Assembly: GCA_022266195.1 (NCBI GenBank) | Contig: WHVY01000004.1 | Location: 4,853,501-4,917,500 of the forward strand | DNA: 64,000 bases | Direction of reading: 5' to 3' | DNA from: Tetranychus cinnabarinus | Lineage: Eukaryota; Arthropoda; Arachnida; Trombidiformes; Tetranychidae | Shown: piece after piece, positions 40,293 through 51,900 of the stretch | How the letters are laid out: each line of letters begins with the position of its first letter | How positions within the stretch are numbered: position 1 is the first letter of the stretch | Notes under the pieces: generated by a model | Databases searched by the model: none | What the model saw: the letters and a program-made list of their open reading frames with translations, nothing else | What the model was told of the DNA's origin: nothing | Position numbers and translations under genes: made by a program

Positions 40293-41602
40293 ATGTTTAC
40301 CAGAGGAGGTGCTGCTAAAAGGATCTTTAAACCGACTATTCCTGCAACCAGACGTTCCACTAGAAGTGGTGATAAAGATGGTGATAAAAACAATAGCTGC
40401 AATACCTCTACACCACATGGTAAAGTTAAGAGTAAAGATAAAGATAGATCTAACAAATCTAAGGGGAAAAAAGATTTGATCCAATTGGATGCAGTTTTTA
40501 ACGGGATAAACGCAACGTAAGTGGCCTTAGATAATAATAATTAGTTGAATCTGCTTTTTTGGCTATTTTTTTATTGAAACAATAACTCATGCTTTTTTAT
40601 TCTATATCTTGATCTTTTAGCGCACCCGTTGTCAAGGCTGAAAGAGGTTATGTTAATTCTGGAAGCAGCAATATAAATTCACTAAAAGATCGAGCAATTA
40701 AAGGCGAAGATGCTGATGTCAAGTCAATTAATGGTATTCGTATTAAATCAGAAGATGATTCTGTGACCATCGCAAATCACAGGAGTGTCGAAGACGCCAA
40801 GGATTTTAAAAAGCATGAAATTGATGATGTGGAAAGTATTCAAAGAGCTCTTTATAGAGATGATTTTATCTCTAATTTTAGTACCAATGATGATGAACTG
40901 GCACCTATTGGCTGGGAGCATGTTAGTCAGCTTCAGTTGTATAAACAAAAAGGTTGTGAAAAGGATGTCAAGTCAACAAGGCGTTTTGATGCATGGGCTT
41001 CCACAAAAAATAATCAAGATAAAATGGTTCTATTCCAATTACCAGAAATGGTATTAAAAGGTGGCGATGGTCGTCTTGGTAAAATACGAATGTATAAATC
41101 TGGTAAAATGGAACTGGTAGATACTCGATCTGGTATAGTTTACGATCTCCTCCATACAGACTGTGATGTTAACAACCAGCTTGCTGGTAAAGATGATGAT
41201 GACAATTCTAGTGAAGAAGAAAGTGATGCAGATGAAGTCATGAAAGAATTAAATGAAAAGCAAAAATCGTCTTCAACCGATTGGATCAAAAAGGAAGTGG
41301 AAGATGAAACTGCCAACAATCAAAATTTTCCTCCACCACTGCCATCTTCATCAAAATCTCAATCTATATATAGTAAAACTAATCATCAAAATTATAGAGA
41401 CAAATGTGATAAAAATGAAGATGAAGACGATGATGATGACGACGACGATGATGATGATGATGATGACGATAGAAAACTGAACCAATCTTATCGAGAAGCC
41501 GTAACTTTCGATGGAAACCAAATTGTATGCCTTGGTCCAATTAGTAAAAATGATTTACTAATCGGACGCCCCAGACTAGAGATAAGGAATTTGCGAATCT
41601 AG
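40293..41602 (+). CDS. POLR3D: RNA polymerase III subunit RPC4
   Basis: The nuclear RNA polymerase III subunit that with RPC5 forms a TFIIF-like heterodimer needed for initiation and termination on tRNA and 5S genes. Exons are 40293-40516 and 40621-41602, joined across a phase-2 intron (AAC|GTAAGT ... TTTTAG|CG), giving 401 residues, close to the family's usual length. The basic N-terminus has the AAKRIFKPTIPATRR motif, like the F-x-P-x-I-x-x-R patch of the family. The conserved C-terminal domain starts near residue 210 (LFQLPEM), with LGKIRMYKSGKMEL at about 227-240, and ends with IVCLGPISKNDLLIG near 375-390. Between these halves lies an acidic linker with about 14 consecutive Asp. The ATG is the first in frame and fits the N-terminus. 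No frameshift or premature stop is seen. Confidence 0.92.
40517..40620 (+). other. RPC4 intron 1 (104 nt)
   Basis: Begins GTAAGT and ends in a T-rich tract with TTTTAG. It splits a Thr codon (AC|C) and keeps the frame. Its short size contrasts with the receptor's 16-kb first intron. Confidence 0.88.
41416..41470 (+). repeat. GAY trinucleotide tract encoding poly-Asp in RPC4
   Basis: An in-frame run of GAT/GAC (with a few GAA) codons encodes a DEDDDD-type acidic tract near residues 340-358. GAT and GAC are mixed, so the run may be kept at the protein level rather than being a pure slippage array. Length polymorphism is likely. Confidence 0.85.
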
Positions 41603-42158
41603 TCTATTATCTAGTCTTATAATTACACGCAATAATGTATTGTAAGAAATATTGTTATATATATTTTATTACAAAATTGCTGATTGTTGCGCAGACTCAT
41701 CATCAGAACTCTAAATACTCTTGAATTGGTTAACTCGAGATGAACATGAAAAAAAGTTATGAGTCTTCGTCTTAAGGTCTCATTCACAATGAACGTTGAA
41801 ACAAGTTAACATTTAAATCTTTGTGAATCGCAATCATGTTAACCTTTTCTTTGTTTGTTTTTTCATGAGGAATAAAAATATTTAAACTTATATTTTACAC
41901 TGATTGTTATTTGTCATTTAATTGTTTCTATTCATCTAAATTACTTTAAAGACTGTTTGTTATACCAAACCCAACTGGACACATGATTGAAATACAACAT
42001 TTTGATAAATCTTTACTGATTTTTTTCTGGTCAACTTTTACATCATTTTCATTTGCTACTTGATTTATAATGCTTTTGTCCAATTTTGTCTTTTACTTGC
42101 TTAACAAGTTTACTTCTAGTTTTTTGCTTCTTTAACACCTTAATTGTAACAAGTGACA
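41603..42158 (+). other. RPC4 3' UTR and receptor 5' region
   Basis: A 556-bp interval between two genes on the same strand. It must hold the RPC4 polyadenylation site and at least part of the receptor 5' UTR or promoter. One canonical AATAAA is present at 41871. No coding frame is seen. An upstream 5' UTR exon of the receptor elsewhere cannot be excluded. Confidence 0.6.
41871..41876 (+). promoter_or_regulatory. Candidate polyadenylation signal of RPC4
   Basis: AATAAA lies 269 nt after the RPC4 stop, followed by AT-rich and T-rich sequence. It is the only canonical hexamer I saw before the receptor ATG. Confidence 0.45.
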
Positions 42159-42958
42159 ATGACCATTACCTCATCGACTACAGCATTAATAATGTCAAGT
42201 CCAGTTAATTGGAGACATTTGTTTCTCTTCTCACTCATTTTTTGGTCCATTTCAAGTCAAATTGTTTCAATGTGGATATTGTTGATGTTGAATGGTTTCA
42301 CATTAAGTTCAGGGTTTACTTTGACAACTAAGAAACCCATCAACTCGAATCATGATTCAAGGCATTTACCTCGAGGCTGGTTTGGAGCAATCCCTGATGA
42401 TGATGCCAGTAATCACAATAATGATGATAATGACGAAGTTGCCCTTGTGGTTGAAAATGTTGACCCAAGTGAAGAGGCAGAGAAGGACGAAAAAGATCAT
42501 TTCTTCCATGACAATCAAACTCCATCAAGTGTACCCAGTGATAAGTCAAACATCGATGGGCAATCAAGTGATGTCTCGGTTGACTTTAGCTATTCCTTTA
42601 GCCCAACAAATCCATCCATTGATTCACCTTCTTCAACCTCTTTGCCAACATCTTCAACCAAGCAAACCTTTTCTTTTGAAAATAGTTCTGATAACTGGGT
42701 GACAACTGATTTAGTGTATAATAATTCTGATGAAAATGAGAATGAAATTGACCAACAGAATAAAGTAAATGAAGAAGATGGGTTCATGATTCGCGGGTCA
42801 AGTGAAACTCAGGAAGAAGCAACTGCATTTGATAAACACTTTTGTGCCTGTAAAAATGAAACAACCCACAGTTGGGATCATGTTGAAATATCATGTAAAT
42901 GTTTCGGTGAAACAATAGTGGACATACCTAATCACCTGACCAAAGGAGTCGCGAAATT
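42159..42958 (+). CDS. Lgr1: Receptor exon 1: leader, acidic extension, N-terminal Cys box
   Basis: ATG at 42159; a second in-frame ATG 11 codons on (MSSPVNWRHLFLF) may be the better signal-peptide start. A hydrophobic stretch at residues 21-51 could be a signal peptide or an uncleaved anchor. Residues about 60-228 are rich in Asp, Glu, Asn, Ser and Thr with no Cys; a Ser/Thr/Pro block near 145-170 suggests O-glycosylation. From residue 229 the Cys cluster FCACKNETTHSWDHVEISCK and the capping strand TIVDIPNHL correspond to the Cys-rich N-cap of FSHR/TSHR. It ends with a strong donor (AAATT|GTAAGT), phase 2. The extension is much longer than in vertebrate receptors. Confidence 0.85.
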
Positions 42959-45900
42959 GTAAGTTTCCTTCTCTTATAAACTTTTCAACTTTTCAGTCTT
43001 ACTATCGACAAGGACAACGTTCGACTATACGAATCTCCTAATAATTTCGCAAATTACCTCGAATTAGAATCTGATCAAATTTTTACCAATTTCTTTTCTC
43101 ATATCAAAGAGCTTATCAACTTGCTGAACTATTCCTCAATAATCAAAAATGATAAACTCGACAAAAAATTACATTATTAAGTCCCTTTAGACAGCATTGA
43201 AAAACAGAACATTAGCTTCATAGTTTATTCACTGAAGATTATTTCGTCCCGATATCAATGTTTCATCTCAACTATGAGATAGTCATGATGCAACTTGAAC
43301 TTCATTTATCCTTTCAATGCTAATGATGTAAAATATGGCAATTAACTGGCTAATAAATAAATCTTGATTTGGAAATTTCTATGCAAATGAACGTATCAAA
43401 GGGAATAAGCAATTTATGTTCTCGAAACCCTGATACAGTCAAATGGTCGTAATTGATAATTAAAGTGAATTTTTCCAATAATGTTGCCCTGAGCTTTAAT
43501 TACTTTACCAATTTTGCGCTCTTTTACTTTTTCTTATTGCAACAAATTATTGAATCTCAATCAATCTGTTTCGAACTATTAATCTAATTGAATCTGAAAG
43601 TTTGATGAAAAGAGTGCAGTTGATGTAAACACCTTCAGACTCAGGAACCCCATGAAGGTTTACCATAACTTTTCTCCATCTCATGTAATTTGTTTCATTC
43701 AAATTGGTTTGTAGTCTTGGGATGCTAGTCCAAGTTGTTTATCTCATGTGAAACATGATGAAATGAAATAACATTGGAACCAAATGAAAACTTTACTCGA
43801 GATTACATCTAAAGATAGTTTTACCTGTATTTCAATTCATAAATTGATGGATTCAAGATGACCATTAGAATGCTATTGGATCCTTGGTTGATAGAAATTC
43901 GTTTTTTGTCTCGAGGTTAAATAAGGTCATTCTGGACATTTGATAAGCCAAAATTTCGAAATCGATTCAAAGGTTAATCTTGATCAAATGAACTCAGTGG
44001 TTGAATGGAAGAAAAGATTTGCATATTCATTCAATTTTGGTTCAACTGAAATTCAATCTCAATCAACTTTCATTGACATGAGTTCAATCACTATTGATAA
44101 TGAAAATGGAATAATCTTTATCAATTTTCGATTTGAAATGAACTTTTCTCCTCGGAATCAAAACTTGTAATGATGGTGAAGTAAACAATGAAGTTGCATG
44201 AAAAACTTGATCAAGGTTGTAAAGAGAAATGATGATTCCAAGAGAGTGAACAATTTGGTTGATTGTTGGTACAAGAAGAGCATCTTAACATTTACTTCAA
44301 TAATCCAATAATAACTTATTCCTATTAGAATCAGGGAGAAAAGTCAAAAAGATAACTTTTCTTGGTTCATCAATTTTGTATTTACTTTTATCTGCAATTA
44401 TTAAAATTGCCAGCATCATCACCATGATTATCCTCCTCCTCATCCAAATCATGCAATTTTTGTCCTTTCCAAATTATAGTCACTTCAGCATTTGTTTTTC
44501 TTCTCTCAAAAGTTACGAAATGCGATAAGTTCAATATCAGAATATCAGAATTCAATGTTGAATCACCGAATTTAAACCAGAATTTCCTTGCAACTGGAAC
44601 AGTAAAATGCAATTTCCAAAAACATTTACATTCAATATCATCAAAAGTTTATTTTTTCACTTTCTATTCAAAGTTTTTCCAAACATTTTATAAATTCATA
44701 ATCAGAATGAGGGAAAAAGGGATTCCCAAGAATTCATTGACAAGCAACAGTTTTCCAAAAAATGAGTAGGTGTCATGAAGAATCGATTTTCGTCTAATTG
44801 CATAACTTGATTTCATGAAAGGTGACATCAAAAAGTTCTTATCAAAAGTTTTATTCAGAACTCTTGGATATCTATGATAACCATTAGATACCGCATTGCA
44901 AAGAGAAGAAAGATAGAAGAGAAACCATGAAGACCAGTGAGAGACTCGATGAAAGTCGATACACTTTTCTTTTGTACCAAGCACCTTTAGTTTTATCGAG
45001 TTCGCATCGAAAACATTTTTGTTTTCATTGAAATTTGTATGAATATTCGGTTATTAAAGAATTTTGCAAAAATTTTGTTGAGTTGTAATGCTTTAAATCA
45101 CACCTTAAGAATCGGCAATATGAAAGAAGCTCCCATTTTTTCTGTCTTATTTATGAATTTCAAAGGCTAAAAAGGGCACTTGACCGATATTGCATTATGT
45201 AAAACCGTATTGGGACAATTAAGAATTCAGGATGAAAATTTCATTGATAGTTCAGGGTTAAATTTCTTGAAGATTCCCTTATAACGAGACCAATATGCTG
45301 AATTCATTTCATCGTTCATAGGCGCTCTGTGTTTCTATTGTCACAAAGTTGGGCCTTTAAGAGCATTACATGTATTCTCATTTTGAAGCACCGTGTTACG
45401 CGTCAATACGGTAAGCACCTAACGTTAAGTAAATGAAAATACAATTAATTTTATTGACTTCTGAATATTTGAATGTTTTCAGCCTACTCGATTTGTCTCA
45501 TTTGTTTGCACAATTTTTGGCCGAATTGGGCGAGCTGCGGAACTTTTGATGAGACTTTACATGGTTTTTGATGCTACCTTTCATGAAATTAAGTTTATTC
45601 TCAATTTGACAGAATCGAGACACATAACCCTTTCTACTTCTTTTTAAATTTTAAATTTGAAAGCAATCACAGAATGAAAGCTGAAACTGAATTGAAATCA
45701 ATCCAAGAGAAATGAATATCTGACAATCAATCTGGATAAAGTTAACGATATCAGAATTGTAATAGAAATGAGGGAGGCAAGTGGTGAGTTTCACTTACGA
45801 ATGAAGTTTTACAGAATATACTTTTTAATCTTCAAGTTTGACAAAAAATGAAAAAAAATCAATATTCAAATGAATGATTATACGAATGAAGTGGAAAAAT

Positions 45901-48900
45901 TTTTCTGCTTTCTATCGAAATCAAAGTTTCGTTGAAAAACGAATAAAAATTGCAGAAATTGAATGCAGGTACAGAAGTACTGATACATAATTAGCACAGC
46001 GTGGACTCGTTTATTTAACTCTTCAATCAACAGATCCAGTCATGTTGAATGGCTAGACATGATCATGAAAATCGTTAAATTCAAGGTGAATTCAGTTAAA
46101 ATAATCTATTAATGTAAAAACACGTGTAATTAGGTGAAATCACGCAGGACAAGAGTTGCAATCAAAAATTGTCTTAATAAATTTTCAAATGCCAACTCTG
46201 ACGTCACCTTCAGTTGATATTCACCAGTTCAAGTCTTGAGGTATAGCTCCTAAACAGGGCTTTTCATTTTCTATGCAGTAATATTTTTAATCAAAAGCAT
46301 AGATTTTATGCCAATGCATAATCTTTTTGTCTTTCTTTTCTCTTTCTTTTTTCAATTTTATCAACCATTTTTTAACCCATTTTGTTGATAATTTTTCCCA
46401 TTGAAAATCAATGGACTTTTCTTCGGTTTATCTTCATAGATAAAAAGTATGCAAACAGCATAGAAAATGAAAAGCCCTGCTCCTAAAACTCAAGAAATAA
46501 GTTTAAAAAAATAATTATTAATTCAAAATAATTTGGTCAATCAAAGAATACAGCCGAGTCCCTGAAATTGTCCATCAGCTGTTTGAGGCCAAATGAGGCG
46601 CGACATTCAAAAGGCACCAATAAAAATTACTAATCAAAACACAATTCAATTCATAATTATGGTTTTTTTATTTATAAGAGATGGTGCTGATATCGAATGG
46701 ACAGTTTTAGGAACCGACAATTTCAGGGACTTGACTGTATCCAAATCTCGAAATACGAGGCCGGGCAAATAACTGCAAACTGTTAGTGTAAATAAGCCAT
46801 TTCAAGATAACCTCATTACACTGTAACACAAAGTGATGTGGTAGACCTTAAGATTAATTACAATTAAATAGAGCAACGTTGAGTTAACCTCCTTTTTAAT
46901 ATCTTTACGCATTGAATACAATATTGGCTGAAAATAGTCAATCTTAAAATATAATAAGACATCAAATGATATTAATTTTTAAATATGAATAAAATGAAAA
47001 CGCCCAAATCTAAACCCAAACCACTAGGCCCACAGATGAAAGTCGCAGTCGTCCCACTGCTTCAACTCGTCAGAGTTATGCTGCATTGTCGAATCATTCT
47101 GTTAAATTAACAGCACATTTTTGTTTGTGAGACCACAGGTCACCTTCATGTCACTGCCTAGCGAGTGACATCGCTCTCATTCAAATCTTGCTCAAGCGTT
47201 ATATGCATTAATACTTACCTTGTTTACCAATTTTATTTAAATTTCTCCCATAATATTTCATGACTGACTGTATTTCTCAGTGTATAAATACTAAAAATGA
47301 GAAAAAACTTAATTTTCTATACTGTACTACTTTATTCACATAATCTAGTTAAGGCTGTTTGAGAGGATTGCTCATTAAATTAATTATTATACAATAAAGC
47401 TTTTTACACAAATGAATTACAATAAAGCTTACTTTGATTTAAATACTGTTTACTCATCTCGATAGTGAATTGTGTTACAAACCTGTGAATATCAATTTCC
47501 GAAGAGTCACCAAGGAGACACTTAAGCTTACCTCATTTTACCTGTTATGTTTGTCGGTCGATGGTTGAGTTTTGAATAGAAACACATAATTAATTTACAA
47601 ATTTCACAGTTTCATATCAAATACTGTTTACAGTTTAGAAAGGAAAAGGAAGAAGAGATGGAAAATGCGAGGGAAAATGTTGAGGGAACAACTGTTAATT
47701 ACAAACTGTGAATAAAAGACAAACTTGGAGTAATCATATTACACTAATGTTATGGACTAATTATTAAAATCAAATTGCGACAATTAGGCTCCCAGACATC
47801 GTTTAACCATTAACTTAATTTACAATTAAATCACATTCACGCTTATTGATAGCAAATTATTCAAATCCCTCAATGAAAATCTTAATCAAGATTCTCTTCT
47901 GAAATGACATTTTCAGCCAGAAAGACGATTCTTTTTATTATATTCGCTTCAAGTTGAGTCTCGTCTGTCGGTTAAACAAAATGTAAATTCCATGACATTT
48001 ACAAGGAAATTATTCTTTGAAGAGTTCATTTCGATAATTCACATTTTTTTCTGGTTAAACTGAACAATATCATGGTTTATTAAATAAATATGCAAAAACG
48101 AGGACAAAAAAGAGGTTGAAGACAATTTAAATAATCCAATAATGCAAATGAAATTGTTCAAGTTTGGCGGTTTTCCCACTCAATGTGATTTGAGAAGTCG
48201 TTAAAAATGATAACATTTAATCAACTCGATTCACTTGTCGAGTAATTCAATTAGTAACTCAACGTTGATACAAAATTGGAGAATCTAAATTTTGTTTAAA
48301 TTGCTTCATTAAAAGCTTGTTCATCTTCTTCTTGTTCAACATTAATTTACACTTGAATGATAGTTACCTTTTTTTCAAGTGCTTCACCAAATCAACTGTT
48401 GAATATTGAAGCAATCTAGTGTCACTAGAAAATGAACTTTATCCTGAATGATGAATTTGTGAGTTTGGGGGAAAAATGGAATAATTTTTATTCCTTTCTA
48501 TAGTGAAAATAACGATGAGATTATTTTCTGTGTTTCAACTTGAACTTTGGATAAGAAAAAAGGTTAACAGTAAAGTGTTTTTACTTTGGCTGTGAACAAC
48601 AAAAGCATTCAATTCTTTCTCAACAATCATTATTCTTGTTTCATTCCCATTCATTTGAATATGATGACAACATGATGGAATTAATTCAATAGCAACAATT
48701 GAATCATTTTCTTGTTTGTCCAAAGAAAATGAGTCCATCTGTAAGACTTCATTGGAATGAGAAAACAACTTGAATAAGAATTTATTTTCTCGGAATCTTT
48801 TCCAATTCCAATTATTCAATCTGTTTTACATTTATTCATCAATCTCTTCAATCATTAATCTTAACAGATTTCATTAAAAACAATTCAACTGGAAAGAGTT

Positions 48901-51900
48901 AAAATTGTGCCTTTCAAATGACTTTCAATTGTATTTCATCTTTCAAAGTTCAATTTTTGGAAATCGTAAAAAACGATGGAAATGTTCAAGGTTCATCATG
49001 TAAAGGTTAACTCTGAATACGTTTGAAAAGGACAAGAAGAAACAATGATTTAGAGGATGAAGAAACAGAGAAAAAGATTTAGTTGTAAAACACGAAAAAA
49101 TAAGAGATAAGGTAAGAAGAGAAAAGAGTGAATTTCCCAGGCTGGTTAACCTTATTCATGGTAATTCACTGAATTACAATTCACCTTTATAATGAAAGTA
49201 AGGAAAAGACGAAAATCCAGTCTTTCCATTGCTTGGATACAAGATCAATCCCTTAGACTCGAGTTATCTCATCACTGTCTTTTCCTGCCTTTTCTAGTCA
49301 TTTTATCCTCTTTTACAGAATCAACTTGTTAACCTTTTTCGCTTCACTGAAGGTTGCAAATTTTCAAATCACTTTCAACCTGTGAATCAATTTTTCCATT
49401 ACATTGTTAATTGTCTTTCAAACAAAATTTTCGCCAAAAATGTACTCTATTTACCGTCTTCACTTTGCACTCTCAACTGTTTGTCTAGCAAAGTAAATGT
49501 AAATTTTCATTGAGACAGTTTCGAGTTCGGAAAAGCAAAGACAATTGTAAATAAAGTTTGAAAACTTTTTGTTGACCAAAAAGCAAATATTCACTCCTAA
49601 AGTGTGGAGAATCCAAAGTTTATCCTAAAATGAAAGAAACTTTGGATTCTTCACACTTTTCACCTTCTATTAATAAATGCAATAAACTGAATGGTTCAAT
49701 GATTAAATTGTGAAATGCTTGAGATGGCATAAATATTTTAACAAACTGAAAGTAAATAGCAAACATTTGGAAAAGTCTTTTTGCTTTTCTTTTGCTCAGG
49801 TCAAAGTCTCGACGCTTTTGAATGCATGGGAATTTGGAGAATCATAACCAGTTCTTACATGTAATCTAAGGTTCCAAGTAATCAGGAAATTTTTCTTTTC
49901 CTTATTTTTTTCATCTGTCATTGAAGCTTGGAGTTTGAAAGGGAATGAAAGGAAAATCACTTGAAGAGTCAAGATGATAACATTGATTATGATGATGAGC
50001 AATGGGAACGGTAAGGATGGAAAAGATGGAAAAGGGAAGAAAAGATGAACAAGAAGAAGAAGAAGCAGAGAAAGGATAAAATAATCATTATCAATGGTTT
50101 GTGGCAACGAAATGACATTGTTTTGTTTGATGCTTTTTCCCTTTAACTTTATAAGCCTTTAAGAGCAGGAAATCCCTTGTGCTGTTTTGTGTTTGCCATT
50201 TGATGAAATGAGCGCAAATGAAAACAAGTTTAAGATGTAAAGTGAAAAAGGCTCCAAGTCTTACCAAATTTTATCGTTGCTTTGGCTTTGGTAAAGTCAC
50301 TTTGGCTCGAAGATTTGGTCAATAATTTTGATAACGGTTGAGAATGTTTCATAAACTCTCGTAATCTGGTCAAGTAAATTTTTACATTTCGTTTTACATC
50401 AGCTTTACCTTGACTTGGCTTACCTTTTGTTGGTTCAATCGACTTTTGTCTGACTTTTTCTTTTAAATTAATTTACTTTTCTCTCCACTCAACAATGTCT
50501 CAAGTGTATTGTAGCGCTTTTGTACGATTGTTCATTTCTTTGCTTCTTTTGTCAACCTATTTTGATCAAGATTTATTGCTTTTCATTTGTATCAGTTTTG
50601 TACAGTAAGACGAGCAAATGAGCGTTAATGATGTTTCAAATTATGTTCAAACCAATCTCTGTTTCAATGCGTTCGCCACATTAATCAATCAATTGAAAAT
50701 GTACAATCTTCGAATCTCTTTCAACACCAGGAAAAGTTTCTTGCAACGGCGAAGGACAACAGCTTATGTGTGCATTCAGGGAATTTATAGTGCTTGGAAC
50801 AATTCTCAAATGCTCTGTAAATAAGCAATATTTCGGATTGAAGTCATTAAGGTGTAGTTCTTCCATGGAGAAACGAAAGCAAAAAATATTCTTGAAAACA
50901 ATGAAATGGGAATCATGAGATTAACTCGTTCTAAATCTCTCTTTTACCTTGAGTAAATGGCTTTTATTTACTATGAAGTTTTTTTTTATTTTCAGGGAAA
51001 TTTCCACGGTTTGAGATAATTTCATCATTGAAACGCTTTGTTAAATAAGACTCTCAACTATCAAATTTTTGGTTTCTGTACTGATCATAATTGATTGGTG
51101 ACATAAATTCTAGGTCTAGATACTAGAGGAATTTGGCCCAGTCAATCCTTTTGAACTGGAGTAAAATTTCAGGGAAAATAAACAAAAATTTCATAGTAAA
51201 TGAGAACCATTTCAATCATGATAAAAAGAGATACAGAGCGAGAAATATTTAAGCTAAGATTTGCATTAGATGTGCGTTGTAAATTAAATACATCGAATTA
51301 CATGAGTTTGTTATAAAATGATAAGCTTATAAAATGAAATATTGAGTTGTTTAACTGTTGCATTGTAGTTATGATTGAAACTAGTCAACAAAAATTTCAT
51401 TCTTATCAAATGTTCTATGGCAGAAGAGAAGATGTACCAAGGATGTACAAATCTGCTGCTTCAGAATCTGACTTATTTGTTGCTAATGCCAAATAAATAT
51501 TTATCAAGAGTCGAAATTCAAAACTTGATTCAGAATTTGAAAACTGGCTTGTAGCTCTTGATGATGTTAGTTCTTGTTTGACGACAACTTTCTGTTTTTA
51601 AATTGTAATGAACATTTTGACCAAGATATTGAACTATTTATACTTATACAATTTCTGGTTCTCGGCCAAAACGTATTTTCTGGGACCAAACTTGTGCTGG
51701 GTCTAGGACAAAGTCCTGGTTTGGAACAAAATATGTCAAATTTTTTGCACCAGCAGTTGTAAAAAGTCTGAATCTGAGAAACTTGTTCGACCTGACCAAA
51801 AATGCTTGTTTTAAGGTAGAGCCAATCGAAGAAAGATTGAAATACTGAAATGAATGTTGTTGGTGATATCCTAGTGTTATAAATGTCCTTTGAGAAAGAG

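Noticed and set aside
49796..50107. 103-codon minus-strand frame
   Set aside because: Leu/Phe/Ile-rich translation of a GAAGAAG/GATGAT tract without motifs or neighbours.
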